A DNA stretch of 61,964 bases from Helicobacter mehlei (lineage in GTDB: Bacteria > Campylobacterota > Campylobacteria > Campylobacterales > Helicobacteraceae). Under the pieces are notes generated by a model that was not told where the DNA came from, searched no databases, and was given only the letters and a program-made list of their open reading frames with translations. Position numbers and translations under genes: made by a program. This document shows, piece after piece, positions 28,869-38,212 of the stretch. Where the stretch lies: NCBI RefSeq assembly GCF_003660265.1, contig NZ_QXQP01000008.1, positions 1 to 61,964 of the forward strand, read 5' to 3'. How positions within the stretch are numbered: the first letter of the stretch is position 1; every line of letters begins with the position of its first letter.

Positions 28869-30218
28869 ATGCAATGGCAAGTTGATAGTTGGCGCAAATT
28901 CCCCATTTTGCAACAACCCACCTATAAAGACTTACAAGCCCTCAAGCAAGTCGAGCAAACCCTCAGAAGCTACCCGCCTCTAGTCTTTGCTAAAGAAATC
29001 CGTTCCTTGCAAAGTGCGCTTAAAGAAGCTGGCTGTGGGCGGGCGTTTTTATTGCAAGGGGGGGATTGTGCTGAGAGTTTTAGCAGTTTTAGTGCTGATG
29101 GGATTCGCGATCTTTTTAAAATCATCTTGCAAATGAGCGTGGTTTTGGCATTTGGGGGGGGGTGTCCGGTGATTAAGGTAGGACGCGTAGCCGGGCAATT
29201 TGCCAAACCTAGAAGCCAAGAGAGCGAGACCATCGGGGGTCAAGAAGTCCCCATTTATCGGGGAGATATGATCAATGGGGTGGATTTGGAGGAGCGAGAA
29301 GCCGATGCAACCCGCTTGCTTAGAGCCTACCATCAAAGCGCAGCCACTTTAAACCTCTTGCGCGCCTTTGCTAAGGGGGGGCTAGCCGACTTGGCCGAAG
29401 TGCAACGCTGGAATTTGGATTTTGTGAAAAATAACGACTTTGGGCAAAAATACGCTAGCTTGGCGATGCAGATTACCCATGCCCTAGAATTTATGCAAGC
29501 TTGTGGGGTTAGCGATGTGCCTACTTTGAGGGAAACCGATTTTTACACCAGCCATGAGGCGTTGTTGCTCAACTATGAAGAGCCCTTAATTCGCCAAGAT
29601 AGCTTGAGTGGAGGTTGGTATAGTTGCTCGGCACACATGCTTTGGATTGGGGAGCGCACAAGAGGTTTAGATCAAGCCCATGTGGAGTTTTTAAGGGGGG
29701 TGGGCAATCCCATCGGGGTTAAGATTGGTCCTAAGACCACTTTAGATCAGATGTTGGGTTTGTGTGAAGTGCTCAATCCGCAAAACCAAATGGGGCGTTT
29801 GAGTTTCATTGTGCGCATGGGGGCTAGTGCCCTCCCCCAAGTCTTCCCCCCCTTGTTAGAGGGTGTTTTAAAAGCCCAAAAAGAAGTGGTGTGGGTGTGT
29901 GATCCCATGCATGGCAACACGATTAAAACCGCTCAGGGGATTAAAACCCGTTGCTTTGAGGACATTCTCCAAGAGGTTAAGAGCTTTTTTGAGATTCACC
30001 AAGAGCATGGTAGCTGTGTTGGTGGGATTCATTTAGAGATGACGGGTCAAAATGTAACAGAATGCGTGGGGGGCTCGCAGGGCTTGAGCGAGGAAGGGTT
30101 GCAAAACCACTACTACACCCAATGTGACCCACGCTTGAATGCCACCCAAGCCCTAGAACTGGCTTTTTTACTCGCCCAAATGCTTAAAACTCGTGTGGTG
30201 CGCTCCCGCGCATTTTAG
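28869..30218 (+). CDS. 3-deoxy-7-phosphoheptulonate synthase, class II
   Basis: A 449-aa class II (plant-type) DAHP synthase, the entry enzyme of the shikimate pathway (PEP + erythrose-4-phosphate). Signatures: [11 protein letters not shown] (metal/PEP region), [57 protein letters not shown] and [18 protein letters not shown]. It contains an in-frame run of nine G (29154-29162) coding AFGGGCPV. Symbol use varies (aroF/aroG), so none is given. Confidence 0.95.
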   Translation: MQWQVDSWRKFPILQQPTYKDLQALKQVEQTLRSYPPLVFAKEIRSLQSALKEAGCGRAFLLQGGDCAESFSSFSADGIRDLFKIILQMSVVLAFGGGCPVIKVGRVAGQFAKPRSQESETIGGQEVPIYRGDMINGVDLEEREADATRLLRAYHQSAATLNLLRAFAKGGLADLAEVQRWNLDFVKNNDFGQKYASLAMQITHALEFMQACGVSDVPTLRETDFYTSHEALLLNYEEPLIRQDSLSGGWYSCSAHMLWIGERTRGLDQAHVEFLRGVGNPIGVKIGPKTTLDQMLGLCEVLNPQNQMGRLSFIVRMGASALPQVFPPLLEGVLKAQKEVVWVCDPMHGNTIKTAQGIKTRCFEDILQEVKSFFEIHQEHGSCVGGIHLEMTGQNVTECVGGSQGLSEEGLQNHYYTQCDPRLNATQALELAFLLAQMLKTRVVRSRAF

Positions 30219-30240
30219 GGGTTTTTAACATTACTAGCTT

Positions 30241-30246
30241 TATAAT
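30241..30246 (+). promoter_or_regulatory. Putative -10 element for small lipoprotein-tlyA-ribF
   Basis: TATAAT lies 31 bp upstream of the small lipoprotein ATG, just after the DAHP synthase gene. It could start a separate transcript covering the lipoprotein, tlyA and ribF. By eye only. Confidence 0.45.
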
Positions 30247-30276
30247 ATCCCCTATTCCCAAACCAAAGGATTGCAG

Positions 30277-30411
30277 ATGAGACTGTGGCTGTTAGCTGGG
30301 GTGGTTGTGTTCTTTTTTGCCGCCTGTTCAGAGAGCAGGAGTCAGATTTTAGAGGATGAAAAGGACTACACGCCTTCAGAAAAAACTATCTGGCAACCCG
30401 AACAAAAATAA
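30277..30411 (+). CDS. Small predicted lipoprotein (44 aa)
   Basis: A short gene with a good AAAGGA site 6 bp before ATG. The product has a signal segment (RLWLLAGVVVFFFAAC) with a lipobox ending at Cys17 and a 27-residue polar mature part rich in Glu/Ser/Lys (SESRSQILEDEKDYT...). It should be a small lipid-anchored envelope protein; in H. pylori I recall a similarly tiny unknown gene (HP0135) after the DAHP synthase gene. Function unknown. Confidence 0.65.
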   Translation: MRLWLLAGVVVFFFAACSESRSQILEDEKDYTPSEKTIWQPEQK

Positions 30412-30432
30412 GAGGGGGTTTAAGGGGGCTCT

Positions 30433-31152
30433 TTGCGTTTAGATCAGTATTTGGTGTCTAAGGGCTTGTGTAATAGCCGCCAAAAGGCACAGGAGTTGAT
30501 CTTGGAGGGGGGTGTGCGGGTGGCTGGACGCATTTTAAACAAGCCTAGTTTGGAGATCAAGGGGAATCTTCTTTTTGCATTGGAGCAAGATTTAAATCTA
30601 TCCAAACGCATTTTTGTGAGCCGTGCGGGCAAGAAACTTTGGGCATACTTGGAGCACAATCCTCTAGGTTGTGCTAATAAGGTGATCTTAGATGTGGGAT
30701 CGAGTGCGGGTGGATTTGCCCAAGTTCTATTGGAAAAGGGTGCGCAAAGGGTGGTGTGCGTAGATGTGGGGAGCAACCAGCTTGATCCTGTCCTCAGAGA
30801 GCACCCCCAAATTGAGTTGCACGAACATTGCGATATCCGTTGCTTTAAAACCCAAGAGACTTACGACCTGATCACTTGTGATGTGAGTTTTATTTCCTTG
30901 AGCCTAATTTTAAAAAGCCTAATCCCCTTGAGCCGTGCTTATTTATTGCTCTTTAAACCCCAGTTTGAGGTGGGCAGACAAGCTAAACGTAATAAAAAGG
31001 GCGTGGTGCTCAATACTGGGGTCACCGCCCAGCGTTTAAAAGCCTTCATTGGTGAGGCACAAGCACTAGGGCTTAGGGTGCAGCACATGCAATTATCCCC
31101 CATCAAGGGCAAAGAGGGCAATGCAGAAACTTTTATCTATTTCACACGCTAA
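30433..31152 (+). CDS. tlyA: TlyA-family rRNA (cytidine-2'-O)-methyltransferase / hemolysin
   Basis: A 239-aa protein: N-terminal S4 RNA-binding domain (MRLDQYLVSKGLCNSRQKAQ, about 1-60) and a FtsJ-like SAM methyltransferase domain (VILDVGSSAGGFAQVLLEKGA, motif I, at about 76-96; CDVSFISLSL motif). TlyA proteins 2'-O-methylate rRNA and have been reported as hemolysins in H. pylori. The start is TTG at 30433 with a G-rich Shine-Dalgarno. The 3' end overlaps ribF by 32 bp. Confidence 0.92.
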   Translation: MRLDQYLVSKGLCNSRQKAQELILEGGVRVAGRILNKPSLEIKGNLLFALEQDLNLSKRIFVSRAGKKLWAYLEHNPLGCANKVILDVGSSAGGFAQVLLEKGAQRVVCVDVGSNQLDPVLREHPQIELHEHCDIRCFKTQETYDLITCDVSFISLSLILKSLIPLSRAYLLLFKPQFEVGRQAKRNKKGVVLNTGVTAQRLKAFIGEAQALGLRVQHMQLSPIKGKEGNAETFIYFTR

Positions 31153-31981
31153 TATCACCAGTTTAGCGATTGGCAAATTTGATGGCGTGCATGTGGCACA
31201 CCAGCGGCTATTAAAACGCCTAAGCCCCCCAGCAGGTGTCTTAGTGGTCGCCAGTCAAGAGCCCCAAAAAGTTTTGACCTCTTTGTCTCAACGGGCTTGC
31301 TTGCTCCAACAATATGCCCAAGAGGTGTTTTTTTTGCCCCTAGAGCGCGCGCGCGCCTTAGCCCCACAAGATTTTACCCAGCTTTTGGAACAAAAATTCC
31401 CTCACTTGCAAAAAATTATCGTGGGCTATGATTTTAAATTTGGCAAAGATCGCATAGGCGATGTCCATACATTGCACTCCCTTTTAAGCCCACACATCAC
31501 CCTAGAGATCACTCCCGAGATTAAAATTAAGGGCATCTCTTTGCATTCTTACCACATCAAGGAGTGTATCAAACGTGGGGAGGTGGCTCTAGCGCATAAA
31601 TTCTTGGGACGACCCTTTGTGATTGAGGGTCCAGTGGTGATGGGGCAACAACTCGGGCATAAAAAACTTTACGCTACCCTTAATTTGGCTCTTGAGCCTA
31701 CGGAGCTCTTGCCTAGTTTTGGGGTGTATGCCACGCGCGTGGAATTTTCCCATGCGTGTTTTTGGGGGGTGAGTTTTTTGGGACACCGCTTGAGCACAGA
31801 TGGCAAACTCGCCCTAGAAACCCATGTCTTGGATGCACAAATCCCCACCACGCCACACCATTTGCGCGTGATTTTTGTCAAAAAAATCCGCAACAACACC
31901 TTTTTTAAAGATTTGGAGAGCTTGAAACACCAAATTAGTTTGGATATGCTAAAGGCTAAGAGTATCTTAAAGTTGCAGTGA
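31121..31981 (+). CDS. ribF: Bifunctional riboflavin kinase / FAD synthetase
   Basis: A 286-aa RibF. The N-terminal nucleotidyltransferase domain (about 1-150) has LAIGKFDGVHVAHQRLL and KIIVGYDFKFGKDRIGD; the C-terminal kinase domain (about 160-286) has GRPFVIEGPVVMGQQLGHK-LYATLNL and FGVYATRV. It converts riboflavin to FMN and then FAD. The long overlap with tlyA suggests coupled translation. Confidence 0.93.
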   Translation: MQKLLSISHANITSLAIGKFDGVHVAHQRLLKRLSPPAGVLVVASQEPQKVLTSLSQRACLLQQYAQEVFFLPLERARALAPQDFTQLLEQKFPHLQKIIVGYDFKFGKDRIGDVHTLHSLLSPHITLEITPEIKIKGISLHSYHIKECIKRGEVALAHKFLGRPFVIEGPVVMGQQLGHKKLYATLNLALEPTELLPSFGVYATRVEFSHACFWGVSFLGHRLSTDGKLALETHVLDAQIPTTPHHLRVIFVKKIRNNTFFKDLESLKHQISLDMLKAKSILKLQ

Positions 31982-32076
31982 AACATGGCACACCTAAGTG
32001 ATTCTAAAGAGTCTAGCGTGCGGGTTACCTGCCCTCTGCTTCTATGAGCTGGGTATGACTAGAAATCAAGCGAATA

Positions 32077-32163
32077 TGGTACCAAAAGTCGGACTCGAAC
32101 CGACACGGGGTCGCCCCCACCAGATTTTGAGTCTAGCGTGTCTACCAATTCCACCATTTTGGC
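32077..32163 (-). tRNA. tRNA-Leu (anticodon CAA)
   Basis: The reverse complement folds as a class II tRNA with a long variable arm and encoded CCA. D-loop AATTGGTAGAC, anticodon loop CTCAAAA (CAA), T-loop GGTTCGAGTCC. The acceptor stem seems to begin with a G-U pair (GCCAAAA against TTTTGGT). Confidence 0.93.
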
Positions 32164-32197
32164 ACAAAAAACAAGGAACCAAGCCTTGCAACTTTTA

Positions 32198-32282
32198 TGG
32201 TGCACTGGGCGAGACTTGAACTCGCACGAGTCGCCTCACCACCCCCTCAAGATGGCGTGTCTACCAATTCCACCACCAGTGC
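32198..32282 (-). tRNA. tRNA-Leu (anticodon GAG)
   Basis: A class II tRNA on the minus strand with acceptor GCACTGG/CCAGTGC, D-loop AATTGGTAGAC, anticodon loop TTGAGGG (GAG), variable arm, T-loop GTTCAAGTC and encoded CCA. It is 34 bp upstream of the CAA tRNA in transcription order, so the two are probably made as one precursor. Confidence 0.93.
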
Positions 32283-32304
32283 CCTACCCCCCCTCCCTTT
32301 CTGA

Positions 32305-32616
32305 TTAAGCTAAGAACGGATTACTGTAAATCGCAATGATCGCAAAGACCAAAGTATAAATGACCTGTGCTTCAATCATCGCCATCGCAATGAACATGGT
32401 TGTCAAGAGCTTACCGCCCACGCCCGGATTACGCGCCGTGCCTGTGATGGCAGCTGCTGCGGCATTTCCCATACCAATGGCACCCCCGCAAGCAGCCACC
32501 CCCAAGCCCACGACAGCCCCCACGACAGAGTAGGACTTAATCATATCCACTCCGCTAAAATCTGCCCCAAAGGCCAGTCCTGCCATCGCACAAAAGAAAA
32601 GCACAAAAAACTTCAT
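32305..32616 (-). CDS. atpE: ATP synthase F0 subunit c
   Basis: A 103-aa proteolipid with a signal-like N-terminus (MKFFVLFFCAMAGLAFG), then two transmembrane helices joined by the polar loop GTARNPG. The ion-binding acidic residue is in the second helix (AMIEAQVIYTL). The c-ring drives rotation of the ATP synthase. The ATG at 32616 is preferred over in-frame TTG/GTG just upstream because GGAG lies 6 bp before it. It is separate from the other ATP synthase genes, as is usual in Helicobacter. Confidence 0.95.
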   Translation of the reverse strand: MKFFVLFFCAMAGLAFGADFSGVDMIKSYSVVGAVVGLGVAACGGAIGMGNAAAAAITGTARNPGVGGKLLTTMFIAMAMIEAQVIYTLVFAIIAIYSNPFLA

Positions 32617-32670
32617 CACCAACTCCGATTTATTATTTTCCGTTATTCCAAGTTGTTCTTAGAAAAGGTG

Positions 32671-32676
32671 ATTATC
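32671..32676 (-). promoter_or_regulatory. Putative extended -10 for atpE
   Basis: The minus strand reads TGCGATAAT (GATAAT with an upstream TGn) about 55 bp before the atpE ATG, in the short gap after pnp. By eye only. Confidence 0.35.
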
Positions 32677-32703
32677 GCATGCTTAAGCTTAATTTTCAAG
32701 CCT

Positions 32704-34788
32704 TTAAGCCAAATCTAGGTCTATTTTATAGGTTTGGGCGTGGATTTTGATAATTTTGCAAGTAACCCCGCTCTCCTTGTGGAGAAAATCCGCACTAAGA
32801 CCCCTTTGCTCCCAGCAACTCTTGTGTAACAAGCTCTCCCCTCCTCTGGGCAAGCGCACAAAAGCCCCAAAATCCACGATCTTTTTGACCTCTACCTCTA
32901 CGATCTCGCCAACATAGTAGGGTGGGCTCTGTGGGCTCTCTTGTTGCACCAAGTCTAATATGAAATGTTTAGCCCCTAAAATACCCTCTGCATGCGTGCC
33001 CCGGATTTGGATTTGCCCGCTGGTTTTGTCTAAATCTATCTGTACTTGGAAGCGTTCGATGATCTCTTTGATTGTTTTGCCTGAAGGCCCGATCACCAAA
33101 GCGATTTTTTTAGGCGTGATGCTAAAGCTTTGTAAAGTGGGCAAGATTTGGGTATTTAACACAATGGACTCTCTAGCCTCTTGCATGCGATCCAAAATGG
33201 CAGAGCGTGCACTCTTAGCCTGCTCTAAAATCTCTTGGAGCCAATCTAGGCGGATACCTTGTAATTTAGTGTCCATCTGCATAGCAACAATCCCCTCTAA
33301 GCTCCCAGCAATTTTAAAGTCCATATCCCCATGCATGTCCTCTAGGGCACTAATGTCGCTCAAGATCACATGTTCATTGCCCTCTAAAATCAAGCCCATC
33401 GCCACGCCCGCAACAAGGGCATGCACGCCAACCCCGCTGGCACACAAAGCCAAAGACCCCCCGCACACACTCGCCATTGAGCTAGACCCGTTGGACTCTA
33501 GGATTTCAGAAACTAGCCGAATGGTTTGGTTTTTGTCCATAATGCTACTCTCTAGGGCGCGTTTGGCTAAGTTGCCATGCCCTAATTCGCGGCGGCTGGG
33601 CGCACCCAGCGGAGTTGCCTCCCCCACGCTAAAGGGGGGAAAATTATAATGGAACATGAATTTTTCTTTAGTGAGTGCTTTGTCATCTAAATGTTCGCGG
33701 ATTTTGGCATCTCCTTCTAAGCCTAGTGTGCAAGTTACTAAAGCTTGGGTGTGCCCACGGGTAAAAAGTGCACTCCCATGGCAATTAGGTAGAATATTGG
33801 TTTCAATGTTAATGGGGCGGATGGTGTCTAGATCGCGTCCATCGGGGCGCTTGTGTTGCTCTAAAATCTGACTCCTAATGATTTGGGCCACATAGCTATT
33901 CAGGGCATTTTGAATCTCTTCGAAAACATAGCCATGCCCTTTTTGTTCTAAATCTAAAGCGATCTCATAGGTGAGCATGGCAAGTTCGGCATGCCGCTCG
34001 CTTTTAGCCATTTGGGCAGTGATTTCTAAAACTTGGAGATGAAAATGCTCCTGGATTAGGGCTTGTAATGCCTTGTCTTCTTTGGGCGCAAAACTTAGGG
34101 GCATGGTGGGGGGTTTTCTAAAGGGTTCAAAGTTTTGGGTGTATTTTTGGCAACTCTCTTGAATGCGTTGGTGGGCGCATGAAAGCACCTCTAAGAGCTG
34201 ATCTTCTGGAAGGGAGTGGAGGTGTTGCCCGCATGCTTGCATTTCAATCATCAACAACGCCTCCACACTCCCGCAGACATACAAATCTAGAGTGCTCTCT
34301 TTCATAGCTGACACGCTGGGGTTAAAGATATAGTTATTAGCAATTTTACCCACACGCAGGGCACAAAGGGGGGTGTTGATGCCAATGTTAGCCAAATAAA
34401 GCGCATTGCTAGCCGCATTGAGCGCGCACACTTGCAAATCGCTTTGTTGATCGTGACTGAGTACTAAAAGGGTGATTTGGGTGGGGTAGGCGTAAGTTTT
34501 GGGAAAAAGGGGACGCAAGGAGCGATCGATGATGCGTGAAGTGAGAGTTTCAAATTCGCTCATCTTGCCCTCGCGTTTGCTAAAGCCCCCCGGGAAACGC
34601 CCAATGGCATAGGATCTTTGGCTATATTGCACACTTAGGGGTAAAAAATCCGTTGTAGCAGGGGTTTTATCCACCACCACAGCAGCTAAAATGACCGTCC
34701 CTTGATGCTTATACCACAGGGAGCTGGTGGCTTGGCGGGCAGTATAATCTGTTTTAAATTCTTCATTTCCAATTTGGATTGTGGGCAT
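32704..34788 (-). CDS. pnp: Polyribonucleotide nucleotidyltransferase (PNPase)
   Basis: A 694-aa PNPase, a phosphorolytic 3'-5' exoribonuclease. Two RNase PH-like domains (about 1-215 and 300-525; GRFPGGFSKREG, SRIIDRSLRPLFP, then RPDGRDLDTIRPI and FPPFSVGEATPLGAPSRRELGHG), then KH (KIALVIGPSGKTIKEI, about 552-610) and S1 (YVGEIVEVEVKKIVDFGAFVRLP, about 625-690). It follows the PRTase gene after 8 bp. Confidence 0.96.
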   Translation of the reverse strand: MPTIQIGNEEFKTDYTARQATSSLWYKHQGTVILAAVVVDKTPATTDFLPLSVQYSQRSYAIGRFPGGFSKREGKMSEFETLTSRIIDRSLRPLFPKTYAYPTQITLLVLSHDQQSDLQVCALNAASNALYLANIGINTPLCALRVGKIANNYIFNPSVSAMKESTLDLYVCGSVEALLMIEMQACGQHLHSLPEDQLLEVLSCAHQRIQESCQKYTQNFEPFRKPPTMPLSFAPKEDKALQALIQEHFHLQVLEITAQMAKSERHAELAMLTYEIALDLEQKGHGYVFEEIQNALNSYVAQIIRSQILEQHKRPDGRDLDTIRPINIETNILPNCHGSALFTRGHTQALVTCTLGLEGDAKIREHLDDKALTKEKFMFHYNFPPFSVGEATPLGAPSRRELGHGNLAKRALESSIMDKNQTIRLVSEILESNGSSSMASVCGGSLALCASGVGVHALVAGVAMGLILEGNEHVILSDISALEDMHGDMDFKIAGSLEGIVAMQMDTKLQGIRLDWLQEILEQAKSARSAILDRMQEARESIVLNTQILPTLQSFSITPKKIALVIGPSGKTIKEIIERFQVQIDLDKTSGQIQIRGTHAEGILGAKHFILDLVQQESPQSPPYYVGEIVEVEVKKIVDFGAFVRLPRGGESLLHKSCWEQRGLSADFLHKESGVTCKIIKIHAQTYKIDLDLA

Positions 34789-34796
34789 GGTTCTCC

Positions 34797-35471
34797 TTAG
34801 TTAATATTTTTCATTGAAGTGTTTAAAATATCTTCGATTTCTTTTTGTGTGATGCCAATGGGGGTTTTGTAGTAATGTTCGATCGAAACAAAATATTCGG
34901 GCCGATAGACGCTCACCACACCATCGCAAAGGGTTGCCAAACGCTCGGCAACATCTTTAGAGACAATGGGCGTTAAGACATAAATATTTTTAGATAATTT
35001 AGCTGTGCAGGTTTGAATCGCCAAATTAGCCGTAATGCCTGTTTCAATGCCATGATCGACAATGAAGACACTTTTATTCCCCAAAGATTTGATCGTATTG
35101 CCTTTTCTAAATTTGTAAATCCTAGATAAAATCTCTTCCTCATAGACTCGTTTAGCCTCGCCATAGACATAATCTAGGGTGATCTCGAAGGAATTGATGA
35201 GGTTTTCATTCATGATGATGTCCATGCTCTCGCTCACCAAAGCGATCTCACACTCTCTATTAAGTGGGGCATAAATAGGTGCGCTAAAGAGAAAATCTAG
35301 GGCTGTGCCTAATTTTTGGGAGAGCACATGGGCAAACTTGAGCCCGTTTAAGCTAGTGGCTAATACAATGGCATTTTTGGTGTCTAAGTGGCGAATCATC
35401 ACTTCATTCACCAGTTGCAATAGAGCATCTTCTTGATTAGCAAACATAAAATCATCGACTAAATTTCCCAT
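34797..35471 (-). CDS. Phosphoribosyltransferase-like protein
   Basis: A 224-aa protein with a type I PRTase fold: the PRPP-binding signature VFIVDHGIETG at about 134-144, preceded by a sheet with NAIVLATSLNGLKFAHVL and followed by a hood-like C-terminus. Its substrate is unknown. It is packed between lptD (1 bp) and pnp (8 bp), the same order I recall in H. pylori (HP1214). Confidence 0.75.
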   Translation of the reverse strand: MGNLVDDFMFANQEDALLQLVNEVMIRHLDTKNAIVLATSLNGLKFAHVLSQKLGTALDFLFSAPIYAPLNRECEIALVSESMDIIMNENLINSFEITLDYVYGEAKRVYEEEILSRIYKFRKGNTIKSLGNKSVFIVDHGIETGITANLAIQTCTAKLSKNIYVLTPIVSKDVAERLATLCDGVVSVYRPEYFVSIEHYYKTPIGITQKEIEDILNTSMKNIN

Positions 35472-35472
35472 G

Positions 35473-37749
35473 TTACCTCTTGAGTTGCCGGTAGGTGATG
35501 TTGGTTTTTGTGATGGGGGAGAAGTCTAGGGTCAGCTTGATATAGTTGTTTTCATAGACACGCAAGGGATCATTAGGATTACTGGTTAAAACGGGTCTTC
35601 TTTGATTGACAAACTCCAAGCCCACCCCAAAACAACGAATCTTTTTGAAGAGCCCAATGCGCCAATTCAAAATCACATTGTTTTCAATGTCATACCCCAC
35701 AGATGCATTTAGGGCAAACCATCTAAAATCATTGCTCAAGCCTGCCTTTAAATAGTTGGAAGTGTTTTGGACGATTTTGTTAATCCCATTGTCATTAAAA
35801 TTTTTTTTCACATAGTAAGAGATGTTAGCACTCAAAAACTTACGGGTGTAGTTTGCGTTGATAGACACCTCATCGACGCTATTATAATACCACGAATAAA
35901 ACAAAGTCCCGTAAATATCCAAGCCTTTTAAAGGCGAAAAGCCGATTTTGGTTTCCATCGGAGTGCGTGCAATCGAAATTTGATCATCAAAATCAAGGGA
36001 CTGTGAGATGCGCCAATACAAGAGTTCCTGCCCACCCAAGCCATAGAGGTATTGTGTGAGATTCAAATAAAGTTGCTTGCTGGAGGGGTTACGCGCCACA
36101 ATACTAGAGGGATTCCACACCGCATCGTAAATTTGTCCGCGGTAGTCATAATCGCTGAGGGTGTGCCCAGAGGCGGTGGCGACAAAGTTATTGCTAGCCT
36201 GCGCGCTCAAAACATACATTTGATTATTAAATAGCCCATCAGTATAGGTGTAGTAAGCCCCGCTGAGTATTGCTTGTAGCTGGATGGTGTGTAAAAACTT
36301 GTTGTATTCTCTGGCTAGATCGGTGTTCAGATAGAGTGCATAGCCACTTGAAAAATAATTCCCAAATTCTCTAGATACACCCTCAATATGGGGGACATAG
36401 CTATGTTTGGTGTTCATGATTGCCACATTCCCCATACTGACATTATTCCACAAGCCTACAGATAAGTATTTTTTAAATAAGGAGAATTGCACTCCTAAGG
36501 GCACAGAGATCGAATTTTGCACATACCCATAGCCCACCTGACGCACGATATTATTGAATTGGTAATCCAGGGAGTAAAGGAGATGTTTCCAACCCAAGGG
36601 GGCTAAATACTTGTGGTATTGCAAATTGGGTAAAGATTGGAAGGTGGTGTTATTATTGATCTTGTTAAGGTTTAAAAAGTATTTGAGATAAAAGCCGTAA
36701 AAGTGATTATTGGTTTGGACATAGTAGTTCCCACGGGACATGTGAGTCGCATCCGTGATGCGTTTATTGACCTTTTCAAAACGCACATAGTCCAGATCAT
36801 TCATGTAAAGAAAATCCAAATAAAAGGCGTTGTCTAAGGGGTGGTGCAACTTAAAATACTTTTGTAAAGTTTGGCGGCTAGCATTCATAGCTTCAAACCC
36901 AAAGACATTTTGGTTTCTGAGATCGTAAAGCCTAGTGTATTTATCGTAGTTGTAAAAATAACGCATGTTGAATAAAAACTTATCTTGGTGGGAATTGATC
37001 ACTCTGGCTTGGAAGTTGATTCCCAAGCCCCTTTTAGATCGAATCTGGGGGGTGAAAGTCATATCCCACGAATCTTTGGGCGCAACATAAACAGGCTGTA
37101 AATAAATAAAGCCGGCTAAATTGGAAGTCCCAAACTCGGGGTATAAAAGCCCGCTAGCACGCTTGGTGCTTGTGGAAACAAAAACATAGGGCAGATAAAG
37201 GACCGGAATGTTCCCCAGATAGATTTTTGAATTCCACAGCGATAAATGCGATTTGGTTGAATTAAAATGCCCCGAAGAGGCCCGGACATGCCAAATGGGG
37301 TTATCAATGCTACACCCGGAGGTGGTGAGATTTTTAATATGGTATTTGTCATTGTCGGCATGGGCAATGTCGGCACTAATCCAAATTCCGGTAACACTAT
37401 CTTGTACGTAGAAAGGAAAAATGAGCTCGTATTTTTCATCCAGCCTGATTTTCACATGCTCGCTTTGCACCAAGAGCCCCTCACCCCGATACACGCGCAC
37501 ATGCCCTTCTAAAGTAGCTTCTTTTTTTTTGGTGTCATACACTACTTGATCGGCTAGGATATAGACATCGTAGTTGAGTAAAATCGCATGCCCGCTAGCC
37601 GTCACAACATTGTTCTTGGCTTCAACATGGTCGGCCATGAGTTCAAAAATCTTGTGGTTTTTCTTATCAAATTTTTGCACAGCCACTTGTTGCTTACTCT
37701 GTGCCAAGACCCACAGCAATACCAGAAAAAGAAAAAAGCGCAACACCAC
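35473..37749 (-). CDS. lptD: LPS-assembly outer-membrane protein LptD
   Basis: A 758-aa protein with a signal peptide (VLRFFLFLVLLWVLAQS), an N-terminal OstA/jellyroll domain (about 25-180, with LMADHVEAKNNVVTASGHAILL) and a long C-terminal beta-barrel (about 200-758) rich in aromatic residues. LptD inserts LPS in the outer leaflet. The start is a GTG directly after the upstream TGA. A run of nine A in the coding strand (DTKKKEA, 37522-37530) is in frame. Confidence 0.92.
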   Translation of the reverse strand: MVLRFFLFLVLLWVLAQSKQQVAVQKFDKKNHKIFELMADHVEAKNNVVTASGHAILLNYDVYILADQVVYDTKKKEATLEGHVRVYRGEGLLVQSEHVKIRLDEKYELIFPFYVQDSVTGIWISADIAHADNDKYHIKNLTTSGCSIDNPIWHVRASSGHFNSTKSHLSLWNSKIYLGNIPVLYLPYVFVSTSTKRASGLLYPEFGTSNLAGFIYLQPVYVAPKDSWDMTFTPQIRSKRGLGINFQARVINSHQDKFLFNMRYFYNYDKYTRLYDLRNQNVFGFEAMNASRQTLQKYFKLHHPLDNAFYLDFLYMNDLDYVRFEKVNKRITDATHMSRGNYYVQTNNHFYGFYLKYFLNLNKINNNTTFQSLPNLQYHKYLAPLGWKHLLYSLDYQFNNIVRQVGYGYVQNSISVPLGVQFSLFKKYLSVGLWNNVSMGNVAIMNTKHSYVPHIEGVSREFGNYFSSGYALYLNTDLAREYNKFLHTIQLQAILSGAYYTYTDGLFNNQMYVLSAQASNNFVATASGHTLSDYDYRGQIYDAVWNPSSIVARNPSSKQLYLNLTQYLYGLGGQELLYWRISQSLDFDDQISIARTPMETKIGFSPLKGLDIYGTLFYSWYYNSVDEVSINANYTRKFLSANISYYVKKNFNDNGINKIVQNTSNYLKAGLSNDFRWFALNASVGYDIENNVILNWRIGLFKKIRCFGVGLEFVNQRRPVLTSNPNDPLRVYENNYIKLTLDFSPITKTNITYRQLKR

Positions 37750-38199
37750 TCATCTAGTCACAATAACAAGGGTTTTGGCATGTTTATCATGGAAAATCCG
37801 CCCAAATTTATCTTTGGAAAAAAGGGCAATGGGGTAGAACAAGAACAACTCTTTGAACAACCAACGCTTCAATCTTGCACTCAAGGGGGGTTTATCCCAA
37901 GTTCTCAAGGCGACTACACGCAAATGGAACACAAATTTGCCAATGGTCGTACCCAAAAAGCCCATCAAGAGCATCTCATAAAGCCCATGCACCACCACGC
38001 ATAAAAGTAAAAAACGCAAGGATAAATAAGACTCCAGCAACTGCCCTAAGTGCAACGCAGATAACCAACGCATGTTCAAATCCCATGCCAAAAACCCCAC
38101 CCATAATAAATCCACCAGAAACGCTCCCACCCTCCAGCCAAAGGGTGCAATCACCAAATGCTCTTTATAGAGCACCTCTTCTATTTTTTGCTCATCCAT
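37750..38199 (-). CDS. RDD-family membrane protein
   Basis: About 149 aa with three hydrophobic segments and the RDD layout: APFGWRVGAFLVDLLWVGFL in the first helix and LLMGFLGTTIGKFVFHLRVV in the later region. RDD proteins are small inner-membrane proteins, some acting in ion transport; no specific role can be read. I chose the ATG at 38199 (MDEQKIEEVLYKEH) since an earlier in-frame ATG at 38283 lies inside purD; the ribosome-binding site is weak either way. Confidence 0.75.
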   Translation of the reverse strand: MDEQKIEEVLYKEHLVIAPFGWRVGAFLVDLLWVGFLAWDLNMRWLSALHLGQLLESYLSLRFLLLCVVVHGLYEMLLMGFLGTTIGKFVFHLRVVALRTWDKPPLSARLKRWLFKELFLFYPIALFSKDKFGRIFHDKHAKTLVIVTR

Positions 38200-38212
38200 G
38201 GTGATATGCCCA

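Noticed and set aside
31351-31362. GC-dinucleotide run in ribF as a slippage site
   Set aside because: Only about six units, in frame, and coding ordinary Arg/Ala residues of a conserved enzyme.
32077-32282. tRNA pair as an integrated element's attachment site
   Set aside because: Neighbours on both sides (ribF, atpE) are core genes and I see no integrase or duplicated tRNA end nearby.
32960-33649. Long plus-strand frame inside pnp
   Set aside because: Antisense of the well-conserved PNPase core; the composition is that of a shadow frame.
37522-37530. Nine-A run on the coding strand of lptD as a phase switch
   Set aside because: The gene is in frame, LptD is expected to be essential, and A runs coding KKK are common; no second frame awaits downstream.
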